Positions 42,801 through 54,800 of a DNA stretch of 64,000 nt are shown here, piece after piece. Each line of letters starts with the position of its first letter. Position 1 is the stretch's first letter. The notes below the pieces were generated by a model. That model was not told where the DNA came from and made no database searches. It was given only the letters and a program-made list of their open reading frames with translations. Origin of the DNA: Saccharum officinarum (lineage: Eukaryota > Streptophyta > Magnoliopsida > Poales > Poaceae); the NCBI GenBank assembly GCA_020631735.1, contig CM036209.1, forward strand, positions 5,865,451 through 5,929,450, given 5' to 3'. A program made the position numbers and the translations under genes.

Positions 42801-45409
42801 GTGCCCGCATATCATAGACTGTATCAATTACACATTGATTACTTGAAAACTCCTGATGGTTGGTGGATACCTGATTTTTATGAGTTTAGTGGTGAAGATG
42901 ATAAGACCGCTGTGAAACATATTAGTATATATCTCTCACAACTAGGTTTTGCTGGTAAAGAAGACTATATGAGAGTGCGAAATTTTCCTTTATCCCTTAC
43001 CGGTATTGCCTTTGCATGGTTTACATCTTTGCCCCGGTGCACTGTTGGTTCATAGTCTCAATTAGAGGAGCAATTCTATGAATATTTTAGAAAGACTAAT
43101 GAGAAAAAGCCGATCACAATTGAGTCATCGGCTAAAAGACTATTGCTAGTGGGCATGAAAGAAAGATTTGATTCAAATGTAAGCAAAGGTTCGGCTACAA
43201 AAGTCGAACAACACAATATCCTTTCCTAATCAATTACATCTCCGAAAACAAGTCTTGTTACAGAAAAGCATGGAAAATGACAGAAATCAACTAGACTTGA
43301 TTTTTCAGGAGCTAAAGGGGTTGTACATTTATCTAGTGATTACTACATCATTGATGGAGATCAAGCCCTATAAGCAACAAAGGAGGGCTGTCTGCCTGCT
43401 CAGAATCGGCTGAGCTAACTTTGAAGTCGGCTAAGCCGACTCCTGCCTGCTCTAGTCGGCTAGGCCGACTTCCCAGTCGGCCAGGCCGACTGCCCCTACC
43501 GCCTACTCCGAGTCGGCTAGGCCGATTTCCCAGTCGGCTAGGCCGACTACCTCTGCTACCTGCCTTGAGTCGGCTAAGCTGGCTTCCCAGTCAGCCAAGC
43601 TGACTGCCCCTGCTAGTGCCCAAGTCGGCCTAACCGACTTCTAGTCGGCTAAGCCGACTTTCCCAGTTCTGGCAGCTGCTGATGTCTCTTCGGATGATTT
43701 GACCCCTCTTGTTGATTGGTTTCTAGAGAAGAAGAGCAACATCATGCAAATCAAAGATATGCACTTCTCCATCATGGTCAACAAGGTAGAAAACACAAAT
43801 ATTTTGCTCAAATTTCAATTCGGTCATATTATTTCAATTTCAGCATCTATTAGAGATATCCTTACTAATAGTTGTTATAGACCGATTGAGAATAGCAATT
43901 TATTTGTTAATGATAAAATAAATTCAGATTCTATCAGCCAACACATTGTGCCATATGGCAAGGCCGATGGTGATACTTCATCAAAGCTAAAGCTTCCCAT
44001 AAGCAATTGCAAAGGTGTGGCCGAATGGATTGATAACAAATCCGATCCCTTCATTTGCCTAGCTTTAAAGCCGACTCCACAAAATAATCGGCTAAAGAAA
44101 TCAAAATACACCATTAATTTTACTTTTTGTGATCATGTCTTTGATATCTTGCTCAAGAATAATTTTATTAGAATCATTGATCACAGTGCTTTGTCATCTA
44201 TTCAAAACTTAGAAGAGCTTACATATTGCAAGTGGCACAATTCTTCTGATCATAATACTTCTAATTGCAATGTGTTTCGTCGAGTGATACAATCGGCCGT
44301 TGATAATGGACGATTGAGGTTTTCTGAAGCTCAACATATGGACCAATTAGATTCAATTGGTCTAGATGGCAAACAGGTTTTGAATCGGCTTGCAATAGCC
44401 GATTCACTCAAAGCTCAAGGCTCAAATGCCCAAGAGAGAGATGTGGAGCCCTCAAGTGAAGACAAGGTTGTTGTCCATGAATTATAAATTGAAGATACTC
44501 AAGAGGACAACAATGTTATCATAGTTTCAGAAGACACTGGGGGCCAGGTGAAATATCTCCAACTAAAGCAAAAGCCGATTGATCCCATTGAGCAAGCGGA
44601 ATCGGCTAAGGATTCTCCTCTAAACATGTCTGTCAAGATGGGGAGAAGAAGGAGGATGCTCATAAAGCTGATGGAGGTAAAGGTCGTAACAAGCTAAAGA
44701 ATAGAAGGCCGAATCTTAGCTTCAAGGAACTTCTAGAAAATATGAGAAGATAGCAGAAGCAAATGTCACCAATCGGCCAAAGAAAGTCCAATCATCAAAA
44801 TCACCTCCAAAGCACAAGTTTCAAGAGTGGAATTTGCAAGGAGATAGATCTCACGCAGTAGCAACATATTCTTCTTTTGAGCAGTCAATTCCCATGTCAT
44901 ATGGACCACAACCCGCATATTTTCATCCTTATTCATCTTGGGCCTGGTTTGATGAAGAGACACATCTGCCATTATATTTTAGGCCACAATATATAGAATA
45001 TGCAGCTGCTAGACATTCAGAGAGATCATCATCTTGTAAAGACCGTTTTGATCAAAATTGGTCTGGAGCTCAACCAAAGAAGAAAGTGGTAAAACAAGTT
45101 TACCGTGTGAAGTATGATGGCCAAAAAAAGAAAAGTTCAGATCTGAATTCAACTATTGAAAAGCCGATTACATTGCTAAAAAATCCGGCTATTAATGACA
45201 AAGAAGTGGAGAAATCATCTATTGATATTCTAGGTGCCAAATCTGAACAAAAGACGGTGAGAGTGCCCAAAGTCAAGAATGATTTGCCGCTATCCAAAAC
45301 AAAAATAAAATCGATATACTCAATCAGTCTACCAAAGTGGCATGAAAAGAAGTTGCAGAAGCTTAGTGCAGAGAAGCTAAAAGAAAAGGGCTTATCATGG
45401 GTTTCTTAA
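42801..45409 (+). pseudogene. gag: Tat-type gag, broken
   Basis: The first block (42801-43052) contains WIPDFYEFSG and LSLTGIAFAWFTSL, typical of Tat gag, and ends at a TAG (43053) where TGG is expected before SQLEEQF. A linker of palindromic repeats follows (43388-43670). The block 43699-44487 has the zinc-like CKWHNSSDHNTSNC and FRRVIQSAVDNGRLRF. The block 44834-45409 is Lys/Ser rich and ends SLPKWHEKKLQKLS. Stops and shifts separate the blocks. Confidence 0.85.
43388..43670. repeat. Array of AGTCGGCTNNGCCGACT palindromes in gag
   Basis: About ten to twelve palindromic units with short spacers are present. In one frame they encode a repeating SRLGRLP-like linker. The words TCGGCT and GCCGA recur through the rest of the element. 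Confidence 0.85.
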
Positions 45410-45804
45410 GGAAGTATTGAAGCTCAGAAGGATAATACTCAAGCAAGTGGTGCAACAAAGGCAAAGGAGAGAAGAAGATTCAAGAAATAATTGCCAAGTT
45501 GGAGGTTTGTACCAAATCATCAAAATCATTGGTCATGGCATCATTCATACTCTCTACCTAAGCTTATATGAAATTCATTCCTTGGTATGCATGGTTATCC
45601 CTTAACTCCTTATTTTGATCCTTTTTATGGATCTTTATGTTATGGAGGGTTGCCAAATTATTTTGCTCATCAATGATCAAGAGTCAAAATATTTATTTTG
45701 GTTATGCATGCTCTTATGGATGAATTCATATGGCCAATATTTTGATATCGCCCTTAGTGTAAAAATATAGCCGATGAGTGCTTGTGATCATCGTGCTATT
45801 AGAA

Positions 45805-46260
45805 AGCCCCCATGAAATTTATTTTGATGGCTTTCAGGCCCGGGGGGCATGACATATGCATTTTGGATTTACTTCATGGATGTGACAATATGATTAATCG
45901 GCTTGCAAATAAGGCCAATGTGTTGGCATGATCATTATTTCTCACAATGATGTCGTTTGAGGCATCAAGCCGATTAGAATTACAGTTGCACCAAAATTCA
46001 AGCCGAATGTGAATTTTTGGCTTGGCCATATTGCAATTCATGAAGTATGACATGTGTCAAACCAATGGTGATTCTTTACTAGTGGTGCAGCAAATCACTG
46101 GTATGTTTCAATGTTTAGAAAGATCACTAAGAGTTTGTCTTGATACTTGCCTTGATATCATTGGTTCGTTTGTCGAATTTCAAATTCGGCATGTTCCGAG
46201 GCATGAAAATCAAAAGGCCAACATGGTAGCTCAACAAGCATCTGGCTATGACGTCGGTGG
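45805..46260 (+). pseudogene. pol: Tat-type RNase H, degenerate
   Basis: EIYFDGF near 45817, QAECEF near 45990 and GDSLLVVQQITG near 46070 match RNase H in Tat elements, followed by FQIRHVPRHENQKANMVAQQ. The segments lie in different frames, with losses between them. Confidence 0.7.
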
Positions 46261-46559
46261 GTGTAATTTTCATATTCAAGAACAGCCGATATATAAAGAT
46301 TTACATTTTTGCTGTGCAAGTATAGAAGAGTCAGTAACCAACCCCTCTTCTCTGGCAAGACAGTCGGCTTGGTCGACTTTACTGGTCGGCTTAGCCGACT
46401 CCCCTGTGGCTAGCCCAGCCAATGTACATGACAAACTTTCGAATCGGCCCAGCAAAACTTCTAGTGATGTTAGGGCTGATTTACATGATTGGAGGACTAC
46501 CTTATTGGCATATCTACGAGATCCAAGTGCCAAAGTTGATAAAGTGTTCGGCGAAGTGC

Positions 46560-47721
46560 TTTCAAATATGTGTTGCACAACGATGAGCTTTACCGAAGAA
46601 CCGCCGAAGACTTGCTGCTAAAGTGCTTGGGAATTGATCAAGCAAGAGTGGCTATGGGAGAAGTCCATGAAGGTATTTGTGGTACGCATCAATCGGCCCT
46701 GAAGATGAAGTGGTTATTGCGTAGAGCTGGTTTCTATTGGCCTACTATGATGGCCGATTGCTTTTGTTACTGCAAAGGTTGCGAAGAGTGCCAAAGGTTT
46801 GAGAATATTCAGCTGGTGCCTGCTGCTATGCTTCATCCTATCATCAAGCATGGCCTTTTCGTGGTTGGGGGCTAGATTTCATTGGCCAAATACATCCCCA
46901 TCTTCCAAGGAATATCGCTTTATGTTGGTTGCTACAGATTATTTCACTAAGTGGACCGAAGCTGTTCCTTTGAAGAATATGACACATAAGGATGTTATTG
47001 AGTTCATCACTGAGCATATCATTCATAGATTTGGCATACCCCAAATATTAACTACAGATCATGGGACATCATTTATGACCAAGGAAGTGAGGGACTTTAC
47101 CGAATTATATAAGATCAAGTTGCTCAAATCATCTCCATATTATGCTTAAACTAATGGCCAAGCTGAGTCTAATAATAAAACTTTGATCAAGCTTATCAAG
47201 AAAAAAATTGAGAAGAATCCAAGAAGGTGGCATGAAGTATTGTCTGAAACTCTATGGGCACATCGCATTTCAAGGCATGATGCTACAAAAGTTACTCCTT
47301 TTGAGGTAGTATATGGTCAAGAGGCCGTGTTGCCTGTCGAGGTGAATTTGGATGCATACATGCTTGCTAAACAGAATGATCTATCAGCCGTTGTGTATCA
47401 TGATTTGATGATGGATAACATCGATGAGGTAACTGATGTAAGATTAAAGACTCTTAAGGAGATAGAGAAAGATAAAACTCGAGTTGCCAGAGCATATCCT
47501 TGCAAGTAGAAGAATTAGTCTGGAAAACCATACTACCTATTGGATCGAAGAGCAATCAATTTGGCAAATGGTCATCTAACTGGGAGGGACCTTACAAAGT
47601 GATCAAAGTCATATACGGTAATTCCTATTTGCTAGAGGCATTGCAAGGTGAATGTCTCAATAGAGCATTCAATGGGAGGTACTTGAAAAAGTATTTTCTA
47701 AGTATTCGACAAGAAGTCTAA
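46560..47721 (+). pseudogene. pol: Tat-type integrase, frameshifted
   Basis: The HHCC zinc region (HEGICGTHQ then CKGCEECQ) is at about 46670-46795. The core motifs follow: LDFIG (about 46871), TTDHGTSF (about 47055) and GQAESNNKT (about 47160). A shift occurs near 46893, and a TAA at 47147 stands where CAA is expected. The C-terminal part ends LKKYFLSIRQEV. Confidence 0.85.
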
Positions 47722-48120
47722 GTGCTCTCTAAGCAATGGCCGATACATGTATTGCCCTTAAAAAAATAGCCGATGTATACATCGAGGACCGCAACTCTTA
47801 TCTCCTTTGCGGACTCGTCGGAGGTGTAGAGGGCAGGCGGGTCAGAATCTGGTGTGGCTGCGATTCCACACGTAGCAGGGTGTGGAGGGCGGGTGTGTGG
47901 GGCGACGGCCTGTCCCTTGCGATTCCACACGTAGCATAGGTGGGCAACTCGGTGAGGCAATGCAGTACTTCTTTCTAGCACAGCCTGTCCCTTGCGTTTC
48001 GAGCGAGCCTGGTTTTAGTGTGGTCGGTATCAAACAACCAAGCAGTTCCGACTTGTATTGCTGGAGCCTGGACAAGAGGCAAGCAAACATGCATATACTT
48101 GCAAGGCCATGGTGAAAATC
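47722..48120. other. Short direct repeats next to the Tat element
   Basis: GCGATTCCACACGTAGCA occurs at about 47860 and 47919, and CCTGTCCCTTGCG at about 47909 and 47987. No gene is recognised. It may be part of the Tat 3' region. Confidence 0.5.
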
Positions 48121-48149
48121 AACGTGGTAAGTATTGTGAGTGGTACTTA

Positions 48150-48404
48150 CATGTCGTATTAGCTTTGTACTAAGTCAAACATTTATATCTTTGACCATTG
48201 ATTTCATAATATTTAAATAACTTCCTGACATAGGATTTATGTTTTTAGATTCACTAATCACTATGAGGAATACTTTCTTAATCTATAATAATTCACATAT
48301 TGTGAAACTATAAAGATTTTTTTGAAATGGATGGTCAAAGATAGCAATATTTGGCTTAGGACAAAGATATTGTTACATACATAAATAAAAACGGAGCAAG
48401 TAAC
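48150..48404. mobile_element. Stowaway-like MITE remnant
   Basis: The right end (ATAAATAAAAACGGAGCAAG) is the reverse of the common grass end with CTCCGTTT. The inside has the AGTCAAAC and GGTCAAAG words typical of such elements. The left end is eroded, so no target duplication is proved. Confidence 0.5.
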
Positions 48405-48808
48405 TGTTAATGGAGGCAAAAGAACGATACTTCCCAATCCTCTCTCAATGGTCTCCGGTATAATAGTCAAAAAAAAGTTGGTCTCCGGTATATAAATGAG
48501 AAATCCAAAGGAAAAACATGGGACGTGTTGCATGCGGAGGGGGAGATGAACCGACCGCCGGCGTACGTGGAGGGGAAACGCTCGATGCAGTTGCAAATTA
48601 AGTGATGGGTCCTCCGACCGAAACGCCTGCCACGAGCCCACGACGACCCTCCAAAGCGCTTGCCTTCCCGCGCGCCTCTTCCACTTCCGCCACGAACAGT
48701 ACATGTACATTACATAACCGCTGGCTCGACCAGTATCTATCTTCCCCTCTGAATCCCTTCCACACCAACCAACCTGCCTCCTTCTCCAATTAGCTGCCAG
48801 CCACAGCC

Positions 48809-51800
48809 ATGGCGCCGCCCCTCGTCTGCGGTAAGCTGCCCCATCGGCTCCTCCGGGCGGCGGCCTATGGAGACCTCCGCCGCTTCAAGAGTACGTTGTC
48901 GTCTTCGAGTTCGCGCGAGGCCGGCCGGCCGTGTTCTTTTAATTTTGTGCTCAGCGAATTGAACGAGCTAACAGGGTGCTAGCTGATTTAGTTTGATATT
49001 TTTACTATTCGATCCAACGTGCTCTCTGCAGGGATCGCGAGTGCGCTTGACGGCAGCAAGGGCCGTACCAGGGAGGCGGTGGAGGCCATCTTGGACGGCA
49101 ACGGCGGCGGAGCGCTACACGTCGCCGCCGCACACGGGAGGACACGGGTGTGTGCCTACCTAGTCGAAGAGCTTCAGATGGACGTCAACGCTATTGCCGT
49201 CCTGTCAGGTGCTACTCTACTCTCGAACCTTTTTTCTAGAGGGAAGAGAGACTCGCACAGCACATTCACAAATTACATTTGAAAAAAATCTGAAATAAAA
49301 AATTCACAATATTTCTTCTATCTTCTTCTTCCCAATGGCATACCTTGAACATCAGAGCCCAAGACTAACCTCAAAACATTAGAAATCTAATATTTCGGAA
49401 CCAATCCAAAATGCATCTGAATTGATGAAAAAATATCAGCAGTTGCATCCCGGGAGCAGCAAAGGTGTAGACCTTGAATTCCTCTCCGCGACCAACAATG
49501 ATGAGATCGATGACCCTGTCTTCGTTGGGGGCGCCCAGAAGCACCCCTCCCCTTGCACATAATGGCCAACAACTTAGCCGTCTGCCGATGAAATCGACAC
49601 CTGTAGCAGCGATGTCGTCATGACAGTCGAAGTCTTCGGAGGAAACACGATCTCAGCCAAAAATAATATAATTTCACCGGAAGATTTATTTGATTAAACC
49701 CTAAGCAATTGGAAAAAAACTGCGATGGCGAGGAGCAGGAGTTGCCGCAGGTGGCGGCGCCTTGCGAGACTTATATACACATAGTACTAGTACTACGTAG
49801 ACCCTCTACTCTCGGTCTTGTGTGTATTCCATAAATGATAGTAATTTCGGTAATGCTCTCGTGTGGGTGTTCGGAGACAGACGGACAAGGCTTTCGACTG
49901 GCTGCCTTATCAGCCTGCTCGCTCTGTCCCCGTCCCTTTTTAAAAAATCCTCTCTATGTGCTCGGCCTCCACCGTTGTGGCCTTATCCACCACTCCATCG
50001 GACCTCCGCGTTCAACTCCGCCGCGCCGCCTGCCTGCACCGCTGCATTTGCCCGCCGCGGCCGCCTCCGCTTCCCGCTTAGCCGCCCAACAGGTGCTCGC
50101 CAAGGGTGCGCTGGCTCAAGCTGCCAAGCAGGTGCTCGCCTAGAGATGCTCGAGCATATGCTCGCCCAGGGTGCTCACGCACCTCGTGTAGGTGCTCACC
50201 CAAGCCGTCGAGTAGGTGCTCGCCCAGTCCGCCGAGCAGGTCCTCGTCTAGGGGCGCGCCGGTGTCGAGCTCCGCGATTCATCCAAGTAGCAAGGTGACA
50301 TTGCGCGCTGAAAATACATGTTGCAAGAGTATGTTTCAAGTGTTTGAGATGTTTCATCTGGATGTTGTAAGTGTTTCATGTGGATGTTGCAAAAGTAGAG
50401 CAGGATGTCGCATATGTTGCAATGGTTGTACGCGTATGTTGCAAGCTTTTGTTCTCAATGTTTCAGTTGTTTTTCCCGACGTAAGTTGCAAGTGTGTTTA
50501 TTTGGTTATTACATATGTTTCACACATATATTGCAAGTGTTTTTATCTGGATGTTGTATATGTTTTACATGGTTTTCAAATGTTTGTTAGGTGTTTTTGT
50601 AAGTGTTTCAAATGCATACTTCAAATGTTTCATCTGCCTTTAGATGTATATTGCAAGTTGTTGCATTCGTATGTTTCAAAAGTAGATCGGGTGTTGCATC
50701 TCCCTCCTCGCTTTTCCAAGTATTCAATATATTGTTTTCATATATTATTTGGGTATTTATGCACCTGAAATGGAATCTACAAATACGTACTTTATTTATG
50801 GAAGCACACACCAAATGGAAAAATGTCTATGCAATGCATCATGATGTTTTTCATGGATTATACTTTAAGCATGGATGCAACGTTTAATCTCTGAACATGC
50901 TCTTGCTATTTAAAAGCTTTAGATTTTTATTTCATTTGTGTACAAAGCATGTCGTCATAGAAAAACTCACGCAGATGTTTATTTGTTATGAGAATATTTG
51001 ATTTATTAAACTTTATTTTGATGATTTTGTAGGTGATACACCTCTCAGTTGTGCAGTTCGTTCCAAAAAAAATGTGGATGCTGTCAGGTATCTTCTAGAT
51101 CATGACGCTGATCCAAATAAGCGTGTGCATCATGGGTGTACCCCACTAAGTATCGCAGTTGGAAAAGGTACCACATATGCATACACATTTCATTGTTCTT
51201 GTTGGATATCCATCATGGATACTAACAGGGAATGCATGCTATATATGCCACATTTTACTAGGATATACTTAGATTTATCGGTTCCAATTTTTTCTGAGAT
51301 TAAAGAGAGGCAGATAGAGAGAGTTTCCCAGAATTTAATTAGGATAGAGACAGATAGAGAGAGTTTCCTAGAATATAGTCAGGATATACTTAGTCACAAT
51401 TCGCACGATTTTTTGCGGGAAAAACACGCGCTTTGTGGCTGCCGGTGCTCGAACCCCCTACCTCTGGTTTCATGTGTTCGTCCCCTAACCACTCCACCTG
51501 TAAGATGCTTGTGTCCAATTGGATTCAAATGAAAAAGTTGTTAACTACAAAGTTTTATAACTTTTTGAGATCTACAACTTTGGTTTTGATCATTTCTCCA
51601 TCCGAGCTGATTTCAAGAATTTGGATTTCAGATGTGAGGCAATTCAATCATCATTTTCCTTGGATAGACGATTTCAAATGAAAAAAATAGTCAACTACAA
51701 AGTTATATAAGTTTTCGAGATATATAACTTTTGTTTTTGGCGTTTCTCCATTAGAGATTGTTTGAAAATTTCAGATTTTAAATTTGAGAAATGAAATGTA

Positions 51801-54800
51801 ATTTTCATTGGATAGATGATTTTAAATCAAAACACGTGCTTTAGTTGATGTTAATTATGGATTTTTCTAATAATCTGTCTAGAACTAATAAATATTGGAT
51901 CTAGTAGCATTTGAAACACGTGCTCAAATGTGTGCATGTTTGGTTCTATGTGGATGTGACATGTCGAGCTCAACAGTTCATTAAACCTTAATATTCGTTT
52001 ATATATTTAATACAGGAATATGTGTAATGGTAGAACTCTTGCTCTCAAAAGGGGTTGATGTTAATTCTCTGTCTTGCCGCGGGACGCCACTGCATGTTGC
52101 TGCAATGGAAAATCATGGTGCTGTTATGAAGATATTACTGGACTACAATGCAGATGTAAGGTTTATGACATGCACAATTGCACATTTCTTCTTTTTCACG
52201 TGCTGATATAGTTACCCATGTCATCAACTACTATACTACATTGTTTTTATCCTTGTTGATGAAAGAATTGTTAGTAACATTTTGTCAGCAATTTGTTAGT
52301 ACTATGAATATAGTTGTAGTCATTTGGTTTGACTAATTAATCTGTACAATCCATCTTTATTTTTTGTACACTGGTACACCTATTTGATGTTTTTGACTTT
52401 CTTTAGGTCTTCTGGAACTAAACTTTATATGCTTGTAATGATACTTCTATAATAGTATTTGAGAAGAAAAATCTAGTACTCCATTTCACAATGTTTGTCT
52501 TCTCCACATGGCTTTGCGTCAAATAATGAGGAAGCATTAATGAACTTGTATGAAACTTGTACATGTTTTTTGAACCAAAAACTTGTACTTGTTGAATAGA
52601 ACAATAGCACATTTAATAGGTGTAACATGATCCATTTTAGTTAAGCTTCCTTTGATTTTGTCGCTCTCATGTAAAAAAGATGAACACTATGAAACAGTGG
52701 TGGTTATACAGTTTTAACATAACAAATCCTATGCAGCACGGATACGCGTATCGGTATCGGAAGGATACGGATACGCGGATACGCCAATTTTCCAAAAAAC
52801 CTGATACGCGGATACGTTTAATATTTAAAAAATAAAATAAAAATAATAATAATGCAGGTCTAAATTGAAACCGATAATAACAAATCATTTCATATGTAAC
52901 ATTAGGACATTTACCTATTCCCTTTCCCCCTTCTGCAGCAAATGAGCTTCAACTGTACTGTAACTACTCAGTTTTGCATTGGACAGTACTTGCATTTCCA
53001 CATCGTATTTCCTCCACCGGGTTTTGGCTTCTCTAAAATGGTGACATGATCCCAAAGTGGAGCCTTGATGTTTGTTGTTTCTGTGGCTGCAGATCCTACA
53101 CTAGCACTTGTACTTGCACTAGCACCGCTCAAATTGGGAGACACCATCTACTGCATACAAGGAACAAGAGCTCACTAACTCCGCTGTTGAGTGCTCAAAT
53201 TGAATAGATCGAGAATGGGGAGAGGAAGACGGAGTGGGGATCGAAGAAATCAAGCAGCTATGAACTGAAGAAGAGGAGATCGAGAATGGGGAAGGGAACT
53301 CACCGTCACCGAAGCTAGCTCCACATCGCAGCCTGGCGGAAACTCCACTGCCGAGCGCGGAAACTCCACTGGCGGCTGGCGAAGTGGCGAGCAGGGACGG
53401 TGCTCGTCGTCGGCGAGCAGGGATGGATGCTCATCGCCGGCGAGCAGGGATGGATGCTCGTCGCTGGCGAGCGGAGGCTCGTCGCCGGTGGCCGGCGGGC
53501 GGCGAGCGGCGCTCGCGGCGTCACCGCGCGGGGATGCGGCGCGATGCGGGCACGGGGATGCGGCGCAATGTGGGAGTGCGACGCGATGGAGGCTAGGGCG
53601 ACGGGGATATGCGGCTGTTATTGGGCCAGGCCGTATCCATAAACGCTGATACGCGTATCCGCACCACTGATACGTATCAAGCCACGTATCGGAATTTCAC
53701 GAAATTAATTAATATTCGGATACTCCGCCGATACGTATCCGCGGCGTATCGGACGCGTATCCGTATCCGATACGTATCCGATACGCGATACGCCTGTTCC
53801 TTGAAGTATCCGTGTAACGTAGAACAAATCTTGCCATATATTTAATTTAAACAATGCTTTATTCAAAAGTTAAAATGGCAGTATATGGCACTGCATTTTA
53901 TTTTCTTGGGTTGAAGAATTATTTCTTAAGTTAAAACAAAAGAGATGAGCATAGTATACAAAAAGGGTCACCTTTTTTGGGTCCAGTTTTCTAAGGGTGT
54001 GTTTAGTTAGAGAAAAGTGGGTGAAAAATTAATGTAGCACCCTTCGTTGTTATTTGATAAAATTTGTTCAACCATAGACTAACTAGGCTTAAAAGATTCG
54101 TCTCGACATTTACAAACAAACTATGCAATTAGTTATTTTTTTACCTATATTTAATGCTCCATGCATGCGTTCAAAGATTTGATGTGATGGGTGGAAGAGG
54201 AAATATTTTGGGTTTGTATGTGAAGTAAACGGGGCCTAAGTATTTTTTGGGATTTTGTTAGAGTGTTTCTTTTGTTGTCGGCATGTGCTTTGTAAGCCAC
54301 TCAATTCATTGCTGCTGATTGTAGTTATCACTCACAAGAATGCACTCCCAAGAACACCAATACGTGTTTGGCACTCCAACACGCCTTACTGATTTGAGGG
54401 CGTGCAGGAGAACCAAACTGGCGGGCACGGGTTTCATTTTTCTTTTTTAATTCCACAACACACCGTGAGCTGTTATTTGATTTCTTTCTCTGATATTTTC
54501 CTAATTTCATATCATTCTTTTATTTCTGTTTTGGGATTTTGGTTTTTGACCACCAGTAATGACTTACTGTAGTGGTGCTTTAGCAACATACCACTGAAAG
54601 GAGTTTCATATATACCACAACCGTGGCTCAAACCACATTTTTCCTTCGTTGCTTAATACTTGTTTGCAAACTTTCATTTGTATAAAAGTACTAATATTTG
54701 TAAATCTATTGGCAGTGCAACAAAGAATTTTTCACCCTGTTTACTCCTTTGTTCACTGCTCTCCAAGCTCGCTAACTGAACTGTGTCAAGCATCTGATTA

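Larger units (their letters stand above)
42694..47721 (+). mobile_element. Tat-lineage Ty3/gypsy element, internal only, protease and RT deleted
   Basis: Gag, a degenerate RNase H and an integrase of the Tat type are present in order, but no RT frame lies between 45610 and 45800. No LTR is seen on either side. The Tekay 3' LTR abuts its gag start, so the Tekay element probably inserted into it. Confidence 0.85.

Noticed and set aside
43388..43670. CRISPR-like look of repeated palindromes with spacers
   Set aside because: Units are diverged, spacers are short and irregular, the frame is coding, and the DNA is plant nuclear.
51442..51500. A functional tRNA gene on the minus strand
   Set aside because: Box-like words exist, but the length is too short and no acceptor stem pairs.
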